A stretch of DNA of 34,686 nt from Romboutsia lituseburensis DSM 797 (GTDB lineage Bacteria; Bacillota; Clostridia; Peptostreptococcales; Peptostreptococcaceae), in NCBI RefSeq assembly GCF_900103615.1, contig NZ_FNGW01000015.1, positions 1 to 34,686 on the forward strand, given 5' to 3'. Below are positions 18,877-26,479 of this stretch, one piece after another (the stretch's first letter is position 1; each line of letters begins with the position of its first letter). Below the pieces are notes generated by a model that saw only the letters and a list, made by a program, of their open reading frames with translations, was not told the DNA's origin and searched no databases. A program made the position numbers and the translations under genes.

Positions 18877-19650
18877 ATGAGCAAAGTTATAGCTGTGTTC
18901 AATCAAAAAGGTGGAGTAGGGAAAACTACGACAAATGTAAATTTAAGTGCAAGTATAGGGAAAATAGGGAAAAAAGTATTAGTATTAGATTTGGATCCAC
19001 AAGGCAACTCAACAAGTGGATATGGAATAAACAAAAACGAAGTAGAAAGTACTATTTATGAAGTAATGCTAGATGGGGTTGAAATAAAAGAAGCTATTTT
19101 AAAAACAGAATTTGAAAATATAGATGTAGTAGCATCTGCTACTGAATTATCTGGAGCAGAGATAGAACTTACATCTATGGAAAATAGAGAGTTTATATTA
19201 AAGAATGCAATTGAAAGTGTAAGGCAAGAATATGACTATATATTTATAGATTGTCCTCCTTCACTAGGAATGCTTACTATAAACTGTCTTACAGCAGTAG
19301 ACAGTGTATTGATACCAATACAATGTGAGTATTATGCATTAGAAGGTGTTAGTCAGCTTATGGAAACTATAAAGTTAGTTAAATCTAGACTTAATCCCAA
19401 TATAGACATACAAGGCGTTGTATTAAGTATGTTTGATGGAAGAGCTAATTTATCAATACAGGTAGTAGAAGAAGTTAAGAAATATTTTAAAGGAAGTGTA
19501 TATACAACATTAATCCCAAGAAATGTTAGATTAGCAGAAGCACCAAGCCATGGTAAACCAGCACTTTATTATGATGCTAGATGTAAAGGGGCAGAAGCAT
19601 ATATGGAACTAGCTGAAGAGTTCATAGATTTAGAGGAGGATATAATATAA
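18877..19650 (+). CDS. soj: Chromosome partitioning ATPase Soj/ParA
   Basis: 257-residue ParA-type ATPase that forms DNA-bound dimers and works with Spo0J; in Bacillus it also regulates DnaA. The deviant Walker A is FNQKGGVGKTTTNVNL (about residues 8-23), with YIFIDCPPSLGMLT as Walker B region (about 119-132) and the first signature lysine at KGG. GGGGGA precedes the ATG. The stop is separated from the spo0J start by one base, so the two genes form an operon. Confidence 0.95.
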   Translation: MSKVIAVFNQKGGVGKTTTNVNLSASIGKIGKKVLVLDLDPQGNSTSGYGINKNEVESTIYEVMLDGVEIKEAILKTEFENIDVVASATELSGAEIELTSMENREFILKNAIESVRQEYDYIFIDCPPSLGMLTINCLTAVDSVLIPIQCEYYALEGVSQLMETIKLVKSRLNPNIDIQGVVLSMFDGRANLSIQVVEEVKKYFKGSVYTTLIPRNVRLAEAPSHGKPALYYDARCKGAEAYMELAEEFIDLEEDII

Positions 19651-19651
19651 T

Positions 19652-20539
19652 ATGGAAAAAAAATCACCTAAAAGAACAAATAGGTTAGGTAGAGGTCTTA
19701 GTGCATTGATACCTGACACTAAAGATGATATAGATAGTAAAGAAATCGTAAGATTAGATTTAAGTAAAGTATATCCAAATGATACTCAACCAAGAAAAGT
19801 ATTTGATGAAGAAAAGATACATGTACTTTGTGAATCTATAAAACATTATGGAGTATTACAACCTATAGTTGTTAAACCAGATGAAGATGGTAGATACATG
19901 ATAATAGCAGGTGAAAGAAGATATAGAGCATCGAAGATGGCTAAACAAAAAGATATACCAGCTGTTATAAAAGATATACCTATGAAGGATATAATGGAAA
20001 TAGCACTTATAGAGAACTTACAAAGAGAAGACTTAAATGCTATAGAAGAAGCATTAGCATACAGAAGCTTAATAGAACATTATCAGGTAACTCAAGAAGA
20101 AATTTCTGAAGCTGTCGGAAAAAGTAGACCTCATATAACTAATACTTTGAGGTTGTTAAATTTAGGTGAAAATATAATAGTGATGATAGAACATGGTCAA
20201 TTAACAGCAGGACATGGTAAAGCATTACTTAGAGTATCAGACTTAGAAAAACAATTAGAGTTAGCAAATAAAGTTAAAGAAGAAGAGCTATCAGTTAGAG
20301 AAACAGAAAGATTAGCTAAAAAGATAGTAGAAGAAAATACTGATTTAAATAATAAAAAATCATCTGTAAAAGAAAAAGATATATTTATAGTAGATGTAGA
20401 AGAAAAGCTAACAAATGTATTTGGAACAAAAGTAAATATATCTAAAGGTAAGAAAAAAGGAAAAATTGAAATAGAATATTACAATGAAGATGATTTAAAC
20501 AATATAGTATCGATGCTTTTAGAAGAAAATGAAGCATAG
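19652..20539 (+). CDS. spo0J: Chromosome partitioning protein Spo0J/ParB
   Basis: 295-residue CTP-dependent DNA clamp that loads at parS and recruits condensin. The N-terminal RLGRGLSALIPD is the ParA-stimulating peptide of the family. The CTP-binding GERRYRASK (about 88-96), IENLQREDLNAIEEALAY (about 118-135) and a helix-turn-helix (VTQEEISEAVGKSRPHITN) follow, with a C-terminal dimerisation part. No ribosome binding site stronger than GAGGA (within the soj end) is needed in this coupled arrangement. A parS-like sequence lies at 15197. Confidence 0.95.
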   Translation: MEKKSPKRTNRLGRGLSALIPDTKDDIDSKEIVRLDLSKVYPNDTQPRKVFDEEKIHVLCESIKHYGVLQPIVVKPDEDGRYMIIAGERRYRASKMAKQKDIPAVIKDIPMKDIMEIALIENLQREDLNAIEEALAYRSLIEHYQVTQEEISEAVGKSRPHITNTLRLLNLGENIIVMIEHGQLTAGHGKALLRVSDLEKQLELANKVKEEELSVRETERLAKKIVEENTDLNNKKSSVKEKDIFIVDVEEKLTNVFGTKVNISKGKKKGKIEIEYYNEDDLNNIVSMLLEENEA

Positions 20540-20553
20540 AGAGGAAACTTTAT

Positions 20554-21696
20554 ATGATTTACTTAGACAATGCTGCAACTACATATCCTAAACCTGAAAA
20601 AGTATATGACGCTGTACTAGATTGTATGAAAAATTATTGTGCAAATCCAGGAAGAGCTGGTCATAAATTAGCAATGAGAGCAGCAAGGGAAATATATGAT
20701 GCAAGAGAAAATATAGCAAAGTTATTTAATATAGATAATCCTATGACTATAGTATTTACAAATAATGCTACGGATTCATTAAATCTAGCTATCAAAGGTG
20801 TAGTTAAAAAGGGAGACCACATTATAACTACAAGTATGGAACATAATTCAGTAATAAGACCGATAAAGTCTTTAGAAAAAGATGGCATAGAAAATACCAT
20901 AGTTGAGTGCGATAAAGATGGATTTTTAAATCCAGATGATATAAAAAATGCAATAAAGAAAAATACAAAGTTAATAGTTACTACACATGCATCAAATGTG
21001 GTAGGGACGATAGTGGACATAAAATCAATTGGAGAAATAGCTAAAGAAAAAAATATATTATATTTAGTTGATGCTTCTCAAACTGTAGGAGTTTATGATA
21101 TAAATGTTAAGGATATTAATGTAGATATGATAGCTGCTCCAGGCCATAAATGTTTATTAGGTCCTCAGGGTACTGGAATACTTTATATAAAAGAAGATTT
21201 AAATGTAGATATATTAAAAGAAGGTGGTACAGGAAGTAGATCAGAAGATTTATTCCAACCAGACTTGACTCCAGATAAGTATGAATCAGGTACACATAAC
21301 ACACCAGGAATAGTAGGATTAAATGAAGGTGTAAAGTTTATATTAGAAACAGGAATAGACAACATAAGAGCTCATGAAGAAGAGCTATGTCAATATATGC
21401 TAGATAGACTTAGGGAAGTACCAAATATAGTTATTTACGGTCCAAAAGATAGTAAGAAAAGAGCAGCAGTTATATCTATAAATATTCCTAAGATAGACTC
21501 TGGTGAAATAACATTTTTACTAGATAGTGAATACAATATAGCTACTAGATCAGGAATACACTGTGCTCCTTTAGCTCACAAAACACTTGGAACTATAGAG
21601 CAAGGCGCAGTAAGATTTAGTTTAGGTTATTTTAATACTAAAAAAGATATAGATGAAGCTGTTAAAGCTTTAAAAGAAATTGAAAAAAACAATTAA
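20554..21696 (+). CDS. Class V aminotransferase / cysteine desulfurase family protein
   Basis: 380-residue PLP enzyme of the NifS/Csd fold. The start IYLDNAATTYPKP is diagnostic, the PLP lysine is K199 in APGHKCLLGPQGTG, and the active-site Cys is C337 in TRSGIHCAPLAHK. This form resembles the cysteine desulfurases found near selenium-dependent hydroxylase genes (the EF2568-like group), which could supply sulfur or selenium. A YedF gene and a DUF3343 gene lie just beyond the next gene, consistent with that. Sulfur supply for Fe-S or tRNA thiolation is the main alternative. It is 14 bases after spo0J, with GAGAGGAAA as ribosome binding site. Confidence 0.85.
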   Translation: MIYLDNAATTYPKPEKVYDAVLDCMKNYCANPGRAGHKLAMRAAREIYDARENIAKLFNIDNPMTIVFTNNATDSLNLAIKGVVKKGDHIITTSMEHNSVIRPIKSLEKDGIENTIVECDKDGFLNPDDIKNAIKKNTKLIVTTHASNVVGTIVDIKSIGEIAKEKNILYLVDASQTVGVYDINVKDINVDMIAAPGHKCLLGPQGTGILYIKEDLNVDILKEGGTGSRSEDLFQPDLTPDKYESGTHNTPGIVGLNEGVKFILETGIDNIRAHEEELCQYMLDRLREVPNIVIYGPKDSKKRAAVISINIPKIDSGEITFLLDSEYNIATRSGIHCAPLAHKTLGTIEQGAVRFSLGYFNTKKDIDEAVKALKEIEKNN

Positions 21697-21703
21697 TTTT
21701 AAT

Positions 21704-21752
21704 AAAGCAAGATTTAAATTAACTGAAAATTTGAATCTTGTTTTATTTTTTT
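21704..21752 (+). terminator. Terminator after the class V aminotransferase gene
   Basis: AAAGCAAGATTTAAATT (21704-21720) pairs with AATTTGAATCTTGTTTT (21728-21744) with minor mismatch, followed by a T-run. It closes the soj-spo0J-aminotransferase unit. Confidence 0.85.
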
Positions 21753-21898
21753 TATAAAATGATTTTAATTTCTAAAAAATATAAAAAAATATCCTCAAAT
21801 GTATAAAAAAAACATTTAAAAAATGTTAAAAAATAATCAAGGTTACAAGAATAGTTAAAATACTACAAAATATATAGTGTTTTTAATATAAATATAAG

Positions 21899-21915
21899 TT
21901 ATAATCATATTATAA
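21899..21915 (+). promoter_or_regulatory. Palindrome overlapping the putative rstA -10 element
   Basis: TTATAAT CAT ATTATAA is a perfect 7-bp inverted repeat with a 3-base centre. It contains TATAAT (21900-21905), a probable -10, with a weak TGTTTT (21878-21883) 16 bases upstream. RstA of C. difficile represses its own gene, so this could be an autoregulatory operator. That is inference; short AT palindromes also arise by chance here. Confidence 0.4.
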
Positions 21916-21942
21916 GAAAATGGTTTCAAGGGGGAAAGTGGC

Positions 21943-22956
21943 ATGGATATTCTAAGTTTAGGAGAGAAAATCAAAAAGTTAAGGAAAGAAAAAAATATGA
22001 CTTTAAAAGAATTAGCTGGTGATAGAATTACTGCTGCTCAAATAAGTCATATAGAAAGAGATAAATCTCATACAAGTTATGAGTTGCTAGATTACTTATC
22101 AGAAAAATTGGATGTGAGTATAGATTATTTACTAGAAACCAAAGAAATGCAATCTAAAAAGATAACGGACAATTTAATATTACAAAGTGAAATTTATATT
22201 AAATCAAATGAATTAGATAAAGCAGAGCAGTTAATAAATCAAGTTATACAAATATGCAAAGATTATAGATTAATAGATAACTATGGTAAATGTAATTTTT
22301 TATTAGGGACTATAAATTTAAAGAGAGAAAACTATAATCTTGTAGTTAATAACTTTGAAAAAGCTTTATACTACTTTATAAAAAACAATGACAAAGAAAA
22401 TATATTTAAGTGTTATCTAAACATAGGGAAGATTTACGTTAAAGAAGAGTTTTACAAAGGTGCAATAAGTCATTTTGATTTTGCGGAAGAAGTTTTATCA
22501 GAAAGTCAAATCGAAGATTTAGACGTACACAAAGATTTATATAGTAACATGGCTTACTGTCATGTCAAACTAGGAGAGTCTGAAAAGTCTTTAGAATATA
22601 TATCTAAAATAGAAGAAATCGATAGCACAAATAATATCCAAGAAGAAGTAGAAGTATTAGTTTTAAAAGCTAAGAACCTTTTAAATATAGGAAAATATGA
22701 TAATGCTAAAGAAAACTTTAAAAAAGCATTAGAATTACTTGAAATAGAAGAAAATAAATCTGGAATTGCTAATGTATATATGACTATAAGTGAAATATAC
22801 AAAGAGCTAGGAGATATAGATGGAGTTTTAGAATACTCTCATAAGGCTTACGATATAAAGAAAAATGATGATGATTTAACAGCTGCTAATAGCTTATATA
22901 AAATAATTGAAGCATATATAGAAAATGAAGATTATGAGTCAGCTAAAAAATATTGA
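21943..22956 (+). CDS. rstA: RstA-like HTH-TPR regulator, N-terminal part ended by an in-frame TGA
   Basis: 337 residues before a TGA at 22954-22956. Residues 1-60 form an XRE-type helix-turn-helix (LGEKIKKLRKEKNMTLKELA and AAQISHIERDKSHTSYELL), and from about 70 onward repeated TPR helices follow, the RRNPP-family plan of peptide-responsive regulators. In C. difficile the gene in this exact position, after the parB/aminotransferase genes, is rstA, which represses toxin and motility genes and promotes sporulation. The same frame stays open past the TGA for 93 more codons to 23238, so the intact gene would encode 431 residues. GGGGGAAAG precedes the ATG. The DNA-binding domain is intact; the last TPRs would be lost. 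Confidence 0.78.
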   Translation: MDILSLGEKIKKLRKEKNMTLKELAGDRITAAQISHIERDKSHTSYELLDYLSEKLDVSIDYLLETKEMQSKKITDNLILQSEIYIKSNELDKAEQLINQVIQICKDYRLIDNYGKCNFLLGTINLKRENYNLVVNNFEKALYYFIKNNDKENIFKCYLNIGKIYVKEEFYKGAISHFDFAEEVLSESQIEDLDVHKDLYSNMAYCHVKLGESEKSLEYISKIEEIDSTNNIQEEVEVLVLKAKNLLNIGKYDNAKENFKKALELLEIEENKSGIANVYMTISEIYKELGDIDGVLEYSHKAYDIKKNDDDLTAANSLYKIIEAYIENEDYESAKKY

Positions 22957-23238
22957 AAAATAGCTTTAGCAAGCTCTATCAAATCTAAAAATAAGTTCAA
23001 TGAATATCAAGCATTAAAGCTATATTCTAATATGCATAAAATTCAAAATGAAAATACATTAGCAATAGAATACCTAACAAAATGTACAAAAATAATATCA
23101 GAATTAGGAAATTCTGATATACTTGCTGGATTGTACCTAGATTTAGGTCAATTATATTCAGATATATCTAAGGAAAAAGAACTAGAATACTACCAAAAAG
23201 GAGTAGCTCTATATAAACAATTAGAAATTATAAAATAA
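22957..23238 (+). pseudogene. rstA: Detached C-terminal TPR segment of the RstA-like regulator
   Basis: These 93 codons continue the upstream reading frame after the TGA with no frameshift. They encode TPR-like helices (KIALASSIKSKNKFNEYQAL, then TKCTKIISELGNSD and YLDLGQLYSDISKEKELEYY). The first internal ATG (23032) has no ribosome binding site, so independent translation is unlikely. Possible explanations are a nonsense mutation, a sequencing error, or read-through. A terminator follows directly, as expected for the real end of the gene. Confidence 0.75.
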
Positions 23239-23248
23239 AACAATGAAG

Positions 23249-23293
23249 AGTTGTCTAAGATTAAAAAATCATATAATTTTAGGCAACTTTTTT
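23249..23293 (+). terminator. Terminator after rstA
   Basis: AGTTGTCTAAGATT (23249-23262) pairs with AATTTTAGGCAACT (23275-23288) through two G-U pairs, followed by TTTTT. Confidence 0.85.
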
Positions 23294-23398
23294 GCTACAA
23301 TTAGTCTAATCTATATGCCTATAGAAACAATCTATAGCTGGTAAAAATATAGATATGATAGAATTGAGTTGAATAAAGATAAAGAGAGGATGGGTAAA

Positions 23399-23989
23399 TT
23401 GTTAATAGAAATAGATGCGAGAGGTTTAGCGTGTCCTAAACCAGTTATAAATACAAAGAAAGAATTAGATAAAATAGAAAATGGATCAGTAGTAGTAACA
23501 GTAGATAATTCAATAGCTAAAGAAAATATATTAAAGCTAGCTAAATCATCAAATTGTGAAACTAAAATAATAAAAGAAGAAGAAAATTTAATAATAATAG
23601 AAGTTAAAAAGGGTGAGGGTTCGGTAGTACAAGTAAAAGAGGAAAGTGAATTAGAAAATAAATGTATATATATATCATCAGATAAAATGGGATCAGGAAA
23701 TGATGAATTAGGAGAAGTCCTTATAAAAGGATTTATATATACTTTAACAGAAGCAAAACCTTACCCTAAGTACATAGTGTTTGTAAACTCTGGAGTTAAA
23801 CTTACAGCACAAAATAAAGCAACTATAGAAAATTTAAAGATATTAGAAGAAGGTGGAGTAGAAATTGTATCTTGTGGTACTTGTCTAGATTACTATGGAT
23901 TAAAAGATACATTAGAAGTAGGAACAGTTACTAATATGTATAATATAGTGGATATAATGAAAAATACATCACAAACTATAACTGTATAG
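23399..23989 (+). CDS. yedF: Selenium metabolism protein YedF (TusA-DsrE fusion)
   Basis: 196 residues. Residues 1 to about 70 are a SirA/TusA-like domain with the conserved IDARGLACPKPVI motif (Cys12 in CPxP), a sulfur or selenium carrier site. The remainder is a DsrE-like domain with a Cys pair region at VSCGTCLDYYGL (about 166-177). Proteins of this fused form track with selenium use in bacteria; biochemical function is not settled. I start at TTG 23399, eight bases after AGGA, which gives MLIEIDARG; a longer in-frame start exists at TTG 23369. A DUF3343 gene follows. Confidence 0.85.
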   Translation: MLIEIDARGLACPKPVINTKKELDKIENGSVVVTVDNSIAKENILKLAKSSNCETKIIKEEENLIIIEVKKGEGSVVQVKEESELENKCIYISSDKMGSGNDELGEVLIKGFIYTLTEAKPYPKYIVFVNSGVKLTAQNKATIENLKILEEGGVEIVSCGTCLDYYGLKDTLEVGTVTNMYNIVDIMKNTSQTITV

Positions 23990-23994
23990 ATAAT

Positions 23995-24031
23995 AAAGTA
24001 AGGCTACATATTGACTATGTAGCCTTACTTT
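23995..24031. repeat. Perfect 16-bp inverted repeat after yedF
   Basis: AAAGTAAGGCTACATA (23995-24010) and TATGTAGCCTTACTTT (24016-24031) are exact complements around a TTGAC loop. It is probably a terminator, yet only three T residues end the arm before GATAAAAA. In the 98-base gap before the DUF3343 gene it may act as partial terminator or mRNA 3' stabiliser. Confidence 0.75.
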
Positions 24032-24087
24032 GATAAAAATTATATAAGTGTAAATTTAAAATAAATAATTAGAAAGAGGAAATAGAA

Positions 24088-24351
24088 ATGAATGAAATGT
24101 ATATAGTGTCATTTAACTCAACTCATCATGCAATAAGATCGGATAAATTGTTTGGAGAAAAGAATATAACATGTACTACATTACCAACACCTAGAGAGAT
24201 AACAGCAAGTTGTGGTATATCTGTTAGATTTTTAGAAAAAGATATAGAAATTGTAAAAGAGATATTAAGTTCAAATAACATCGAATATAAGGGTATATAT
24301 AATATAAAAAAATTAGCTGATGGAAAAAAAGAAGTAAGTCAAATAGGATAA
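24088..24351 (+). CDS. DUF3343 protein, putative Se/S carrier-like
   Basis: 87-residue small protein with the DUF3343 pattern: YIVSFNSTHHAIRSDKL at the start, LPTPREITASCGISVRF (about residues 32-48) with a single conserved Cys, and a C-terminal helix with IEIVKEIL. Members occur beside yedF and cysteine desulfurase genes and are annotated as putative Se/S carriers; no activity is proven. GAGGAAATAGAAATG gives a good ribosome binding site. It lies 13 bases before the DUF951 gene and is likely co-transcribed with it. Confidence 0.78.
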   Translation: MNEMYIVSFNSTHHAIRSDKLFGEKNITCTTLPTPREITASCGISVRFLEKDIEIVKEILSSNNIEYKGIYNIKKLADGKKEVSQIG

Positions 24352-24364
24352 GGAGTGATTTTGT

Positions 24365-24553
24365 ATGCCTATGAATCTTAACGTAGGAGATATAGTTGAA
24401 ATGAAAAAGCAACACGCATGTGGTTGCAAAGAATTTGAAATAACTAGAGTCGGAATGGATATAAAAATAAGATGTACCCAGTGCTCTAGAATGATAATGT
24501 TAGACAGAGAAACATTAGAAAAAAGAGTAAAAAAAATAGTAACATCTAAATAA
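24365..24553 (+). CDS. DUF951 protein
   Basis: 62 residues, the usual family length. It begins with a beta-rich start (LNVGDIVEMKKQHACG) and has Cys residues in HACGCKEFEI and IRCTQCSRMIMLDRE, which could bind zinc. The family is widespread in Firmicutes, usually in the noc-soj-spo0J to rpsF interval as here; its function is unknown. AAGGAG lies 10 bases before the ATG. The fold suggests a small nucleic-acid or ribosome-associated role, but this is only inference. Confidence 0.85.
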   Translation: MPMNLNVGDIVEMKKQHACGCKEFEITRVGMDIKIRCTQCSRMIMLDRETLEKRVKKIVTSK

Positions 24554-24605
24554 AAAAAGAAAATTCAGAAAATTTAAAAGTTAGTATCGAAATCCCGAAA
24601 GGGGT

Positions 24606-24614
24606 TGCTATAAT
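24606..24614 (+). promoter_or_regulatory. Extended -10 promoter for the class I aminotransferase gene
   Basis: TGCTATAAT is an extended -10 (TGnTATAAT) 38 bases before the ATG. Just upstream, AATCCC-GAAA-GGGGTT (24590-24605) forms a short hairpin that would overlap the promoter on DNA and be absent from the mRNA. Confidence 0.55.
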
Positions 24615-24651
24615 TAAAGTAGGGAAAACAATTTCAGGGGGTGCTTTAATT

Positions 24652-25857
24652 ATGGCTATTAAATTTGCAAAGAGAATGGATAAGTTAAAGGGATCAGAAA
24701 TACGTGAGCTTTTAAAACTTACAGAGAAACCAGAAGTTATATCTTTTGCGGGAGGCTTACCAGCTCCAGAGCTATTTCCAGTAGAAGAAATGAAAAAAAT
24801 ATCAACTTTAGTTTTAGAAGAAGCAGGAACAGCAGCTTTACAATACTCTACAACAGAAGGATTCCAACCTTTAAGAGAGCATATAGCTGATAGAATGAAT
24901 AGTAAAAATAAAACGAATGTAAATAAAGATGATATATTAATAACTAATGGATCTCAACAAGGATTAGACTTTGCAGGTAAAGTTTTCTTAGATGAAGGGG
25001 ACGTAGTTTTATGTGAAAGCCCATCTTATTTAGGGGCATTAAATGCTTTCAAAGCATATTCTCCAAAATTCATAGAAATACCAACAGATAAAAATGGTAT
25101 GATAATGGAAGAATTAGAGAAAGTATTAGCAACTACAGATAGAGTCAAAATGATATATGTAATACCTGATTTCCAAAACCCAACAGGAAGAACATGGCCA
25201 CTTGAAAGACGTAAAAAATTCATGGAAATCATAGAAAAATATGAAATACCAGTTGTAGAAGATAATCCTTATGGAGAATTAAGATTTGAAGGTGAAAATT
25301 TACCATCTTTAAAATCAATGGATAAAAAAGGATTAATAATTTTCTTAGGAAGTTTTTCAAAAATATTCTGTCCAGGATATAGAATAGGCTGGACATGCGC
25401 ATCTCATGAAATATTACAGAAGTTTATATTCGTTAAGCAAGGAGCAGACCTACAAGCATCTACTATATCACAAAGAGAAGTAAGCAAATTTATGGATATA
25501 TATGATTTAGACGCACACGTTGAGAAATTAAAAGAAGTATATAGTAGACGTAGAGATTTAATGTTAAAAACTATGAAAGAAGAATTACCAGAAGGATTAG
25601 AGTATACTCATCCAGAAGGTGGATTATTTACTTGGGTAGAATTACCAGGTGATTTAAATTCTAAAGTTATAATGGAAGATTGTGTTAAGAATAATGTTGC
25701 ATATGTTCCAGGAGGATCTTTCTTCCCTAATGGAGGAAAAGAAAACTGCTTTAGATTAAACTACTCAACTGCAACAGATGATCAAATAGTTGAAGGTATA
25801 AAGAGATTAGGGGTAGTTTTAAGAAAGCATATGGAAGTAGAAACAACAGAAGCTTAA
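24652..25857 (+). CDS. PLP-dependent class I/II aminotransferase
   Basis: 401-residue fold-type I PLP enzyme. It shows SFAGGLPAPELFP near the N-terminus, a helix with YSTTEGFQPLREHIA, NPTG (176-179), the PLP lysine K237 in GSFSKIFCPGYRIGW, and the carboxylate-binding Arg in FRLNYS near residue 369. The group includes 2-aminoadipate and related aminotransferases (LysN-like) and MocR catalytic domains; the substrate cannot be set from sequence. A promoter and a terminator flank it, so it is a single-gene unit. A ribosome binding site GGGGG precedes the ATG. Confidence 0.88.
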   Translation: MAIKFAKRMDKLKGSEIRELLKLTEKPEVISFAGGLPAPELFPVEEMKKISTLVLEEAGTAALQYSTTEGFQPLREHIADRMNSKNKTNVNKDDILITNGSQQGLDFAGKVFLDEGDVVLCESPSYLGALNAFKAYSPKFIEIPTDKNGMIMEELEKVLATTDRVKMIYVIPDFQNPTGRTWPLERRKKFMEIIEKYEIPVVEDNPYGELRFEGENLPSLKSMDKKGLIIFLGSFSKIFCPGYRIGWTCASHEILQKFIFVKQGADLQASTISQREVSKFMDIYDLDAHVEKLKEVYSRRRDLMLKTMKEELPEGLEYTHPEGGLFTWVELPGDLNSKVIMEDCVKNNVAYVPGGSFFPNGGKENCFRLNYSTATDDQIVEGIKRLGVVLRKHMEVETTEA

Positions 25858-25897
25858 TATTTATATAAATTATAATAAAAATTATATAGAAATAAAT

Positions 25898-25927
25898 AAA
25901 AAGGGTGGTCATTAGACCACCCTTTTT
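25898..25927 (+). terminator. Intrinsic terminator after the aminotransferase gene
   Basis: AAAAAGGGTGGTC / GACCACCCTTTTT is a perfect 13-bp stem with loop ATTA, and both ends are A/T runs, so it could work on both strands. The rest of the gap to rpsF (25928-26167) contains AT-rich sequence, then the rpsF promoter and leader. Confidence 0.93.
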
Positions 25928-26058
25928 AGGGGAGATTGGGATGAAATATATTTAAGTTATGGGGGCTATATAACTATATTATTATCCATAAATAATGAAT
26001 ATATACGTATTAAGTTCAAAAAAAGTTGTTATAATATAAAATGAGTCAAAAAATCAAA

Positions 26059-26087
26059 TTGACATTTATAATTAGTAGTGATAAAAT
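26059..26087 (+). promoter_or_regulatory. Promoter of the rpsF-ssb-rpsR operon
   Basis: TTGACA (26059-26064), 17 bases, TAAAAT (26082-26087). Transcription should start near 26094, just before the leader hairpins. Confidence 0.87.
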
Positions 26088-26094
26088 GTGATAA

Positions 26095-26146
26095 GTATGA
26101 GATTTGAATCTCATTTCTCTGCTCTACTTATGTAGAGCCGCTAAGT
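26095..26146 (+). promoter_or_regulatory. Candidate S6:S18 autoregulatory leader of rpsF
   Basis: Two hairpins lie in the leader: ATGAGAT-TTGA-ATCTCAT (26097-26114) and CTCTAC-TTAT-GTAGAG (26122-26137). The second is directly followed by CCG. A hairpin with an adjacent CCG is the hallmark of the rpsF leaders bound by the S6-S18 complex in other bacteria. An alternative pairing ACTTA / TAAGT spans the same CCG. The identification is by eye. Confidence 0.5.
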
Positions 26147-26167
26147 CCAAAGGGAGGTGAAATAATA

Positions 26168-26446
26168 ATGAGAAATTATGAATTAGTTTTCGTAGTAAAG
26201 CCAAACGCTGATGAAGAAGCAAGAGAAGCTGTACTTAACAAAGTTAAGGAAGTTGTTGCTACTGAAGGTGAAGTTGTAAAGGTTGACGTATGGGGTACTA
26301 AGAAATTAGCTTATCCAATAGCTAAGTTCAATGAAGGTCACTACGTATTAGTTAACTTCAACGCTGGTGTTGACGTTCCTAAAGAAATAGACAGAAACTT
26401 AAAGATAAACGAAAACGTAATAAGACACATGATAGTTGTTGCTTAA
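26168..26446 (+). CDS. rpsF: 30S ribosomal protein S6
   Basis: 92 residues with the family start MRNYELVFVVKPNADEEARE, the central VDVWGTKKLAYPIAKFNEGHYVLVNF and the NENVIRHMIV end. S6 binds S18 and helix 22/23 of 16S rRNA in the platform of the small subunit. GGGAGGTGA precedes the ATG. First gene of the rpsF-ssb-rpsR operon. The leader may allow S6-S18 to repress its own synthesis. Confidence 0.97.
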   Translation: MRNYELVFVVKPNADEEAREAVLNKVKEVVATEGEVVKVDVWGTKKLAYPIAKFNEGHYVLVNFNAGVDVPKEIDRNLKINENVIRHMIVVA

Positions 26447-26479
26447 TAACTAGTTTTATTGCGAAAAGGCGGTGTTATT

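Noticed and set aside
22954-22990. TGA in the RstA-like gene as a selenocysteine codon, given nearby selenium genes and a small AGCTT-TAGC-AAGCT hairpin just downstream
   Set aside because: The stem is only 5 bp and AU-rich, its loop lacks a G in the first positions as expected for bacterial SECIS elements, and TPR regulators are not known selenoproteins. A nonsense change is simpler.
23032-23238. Independent 68-residue gene for the C-terminal RstA segment
   Set aside because: The ATG has no ribosome binding site and the sequence continues the upstream TPR frame without interruption other than the TGA.
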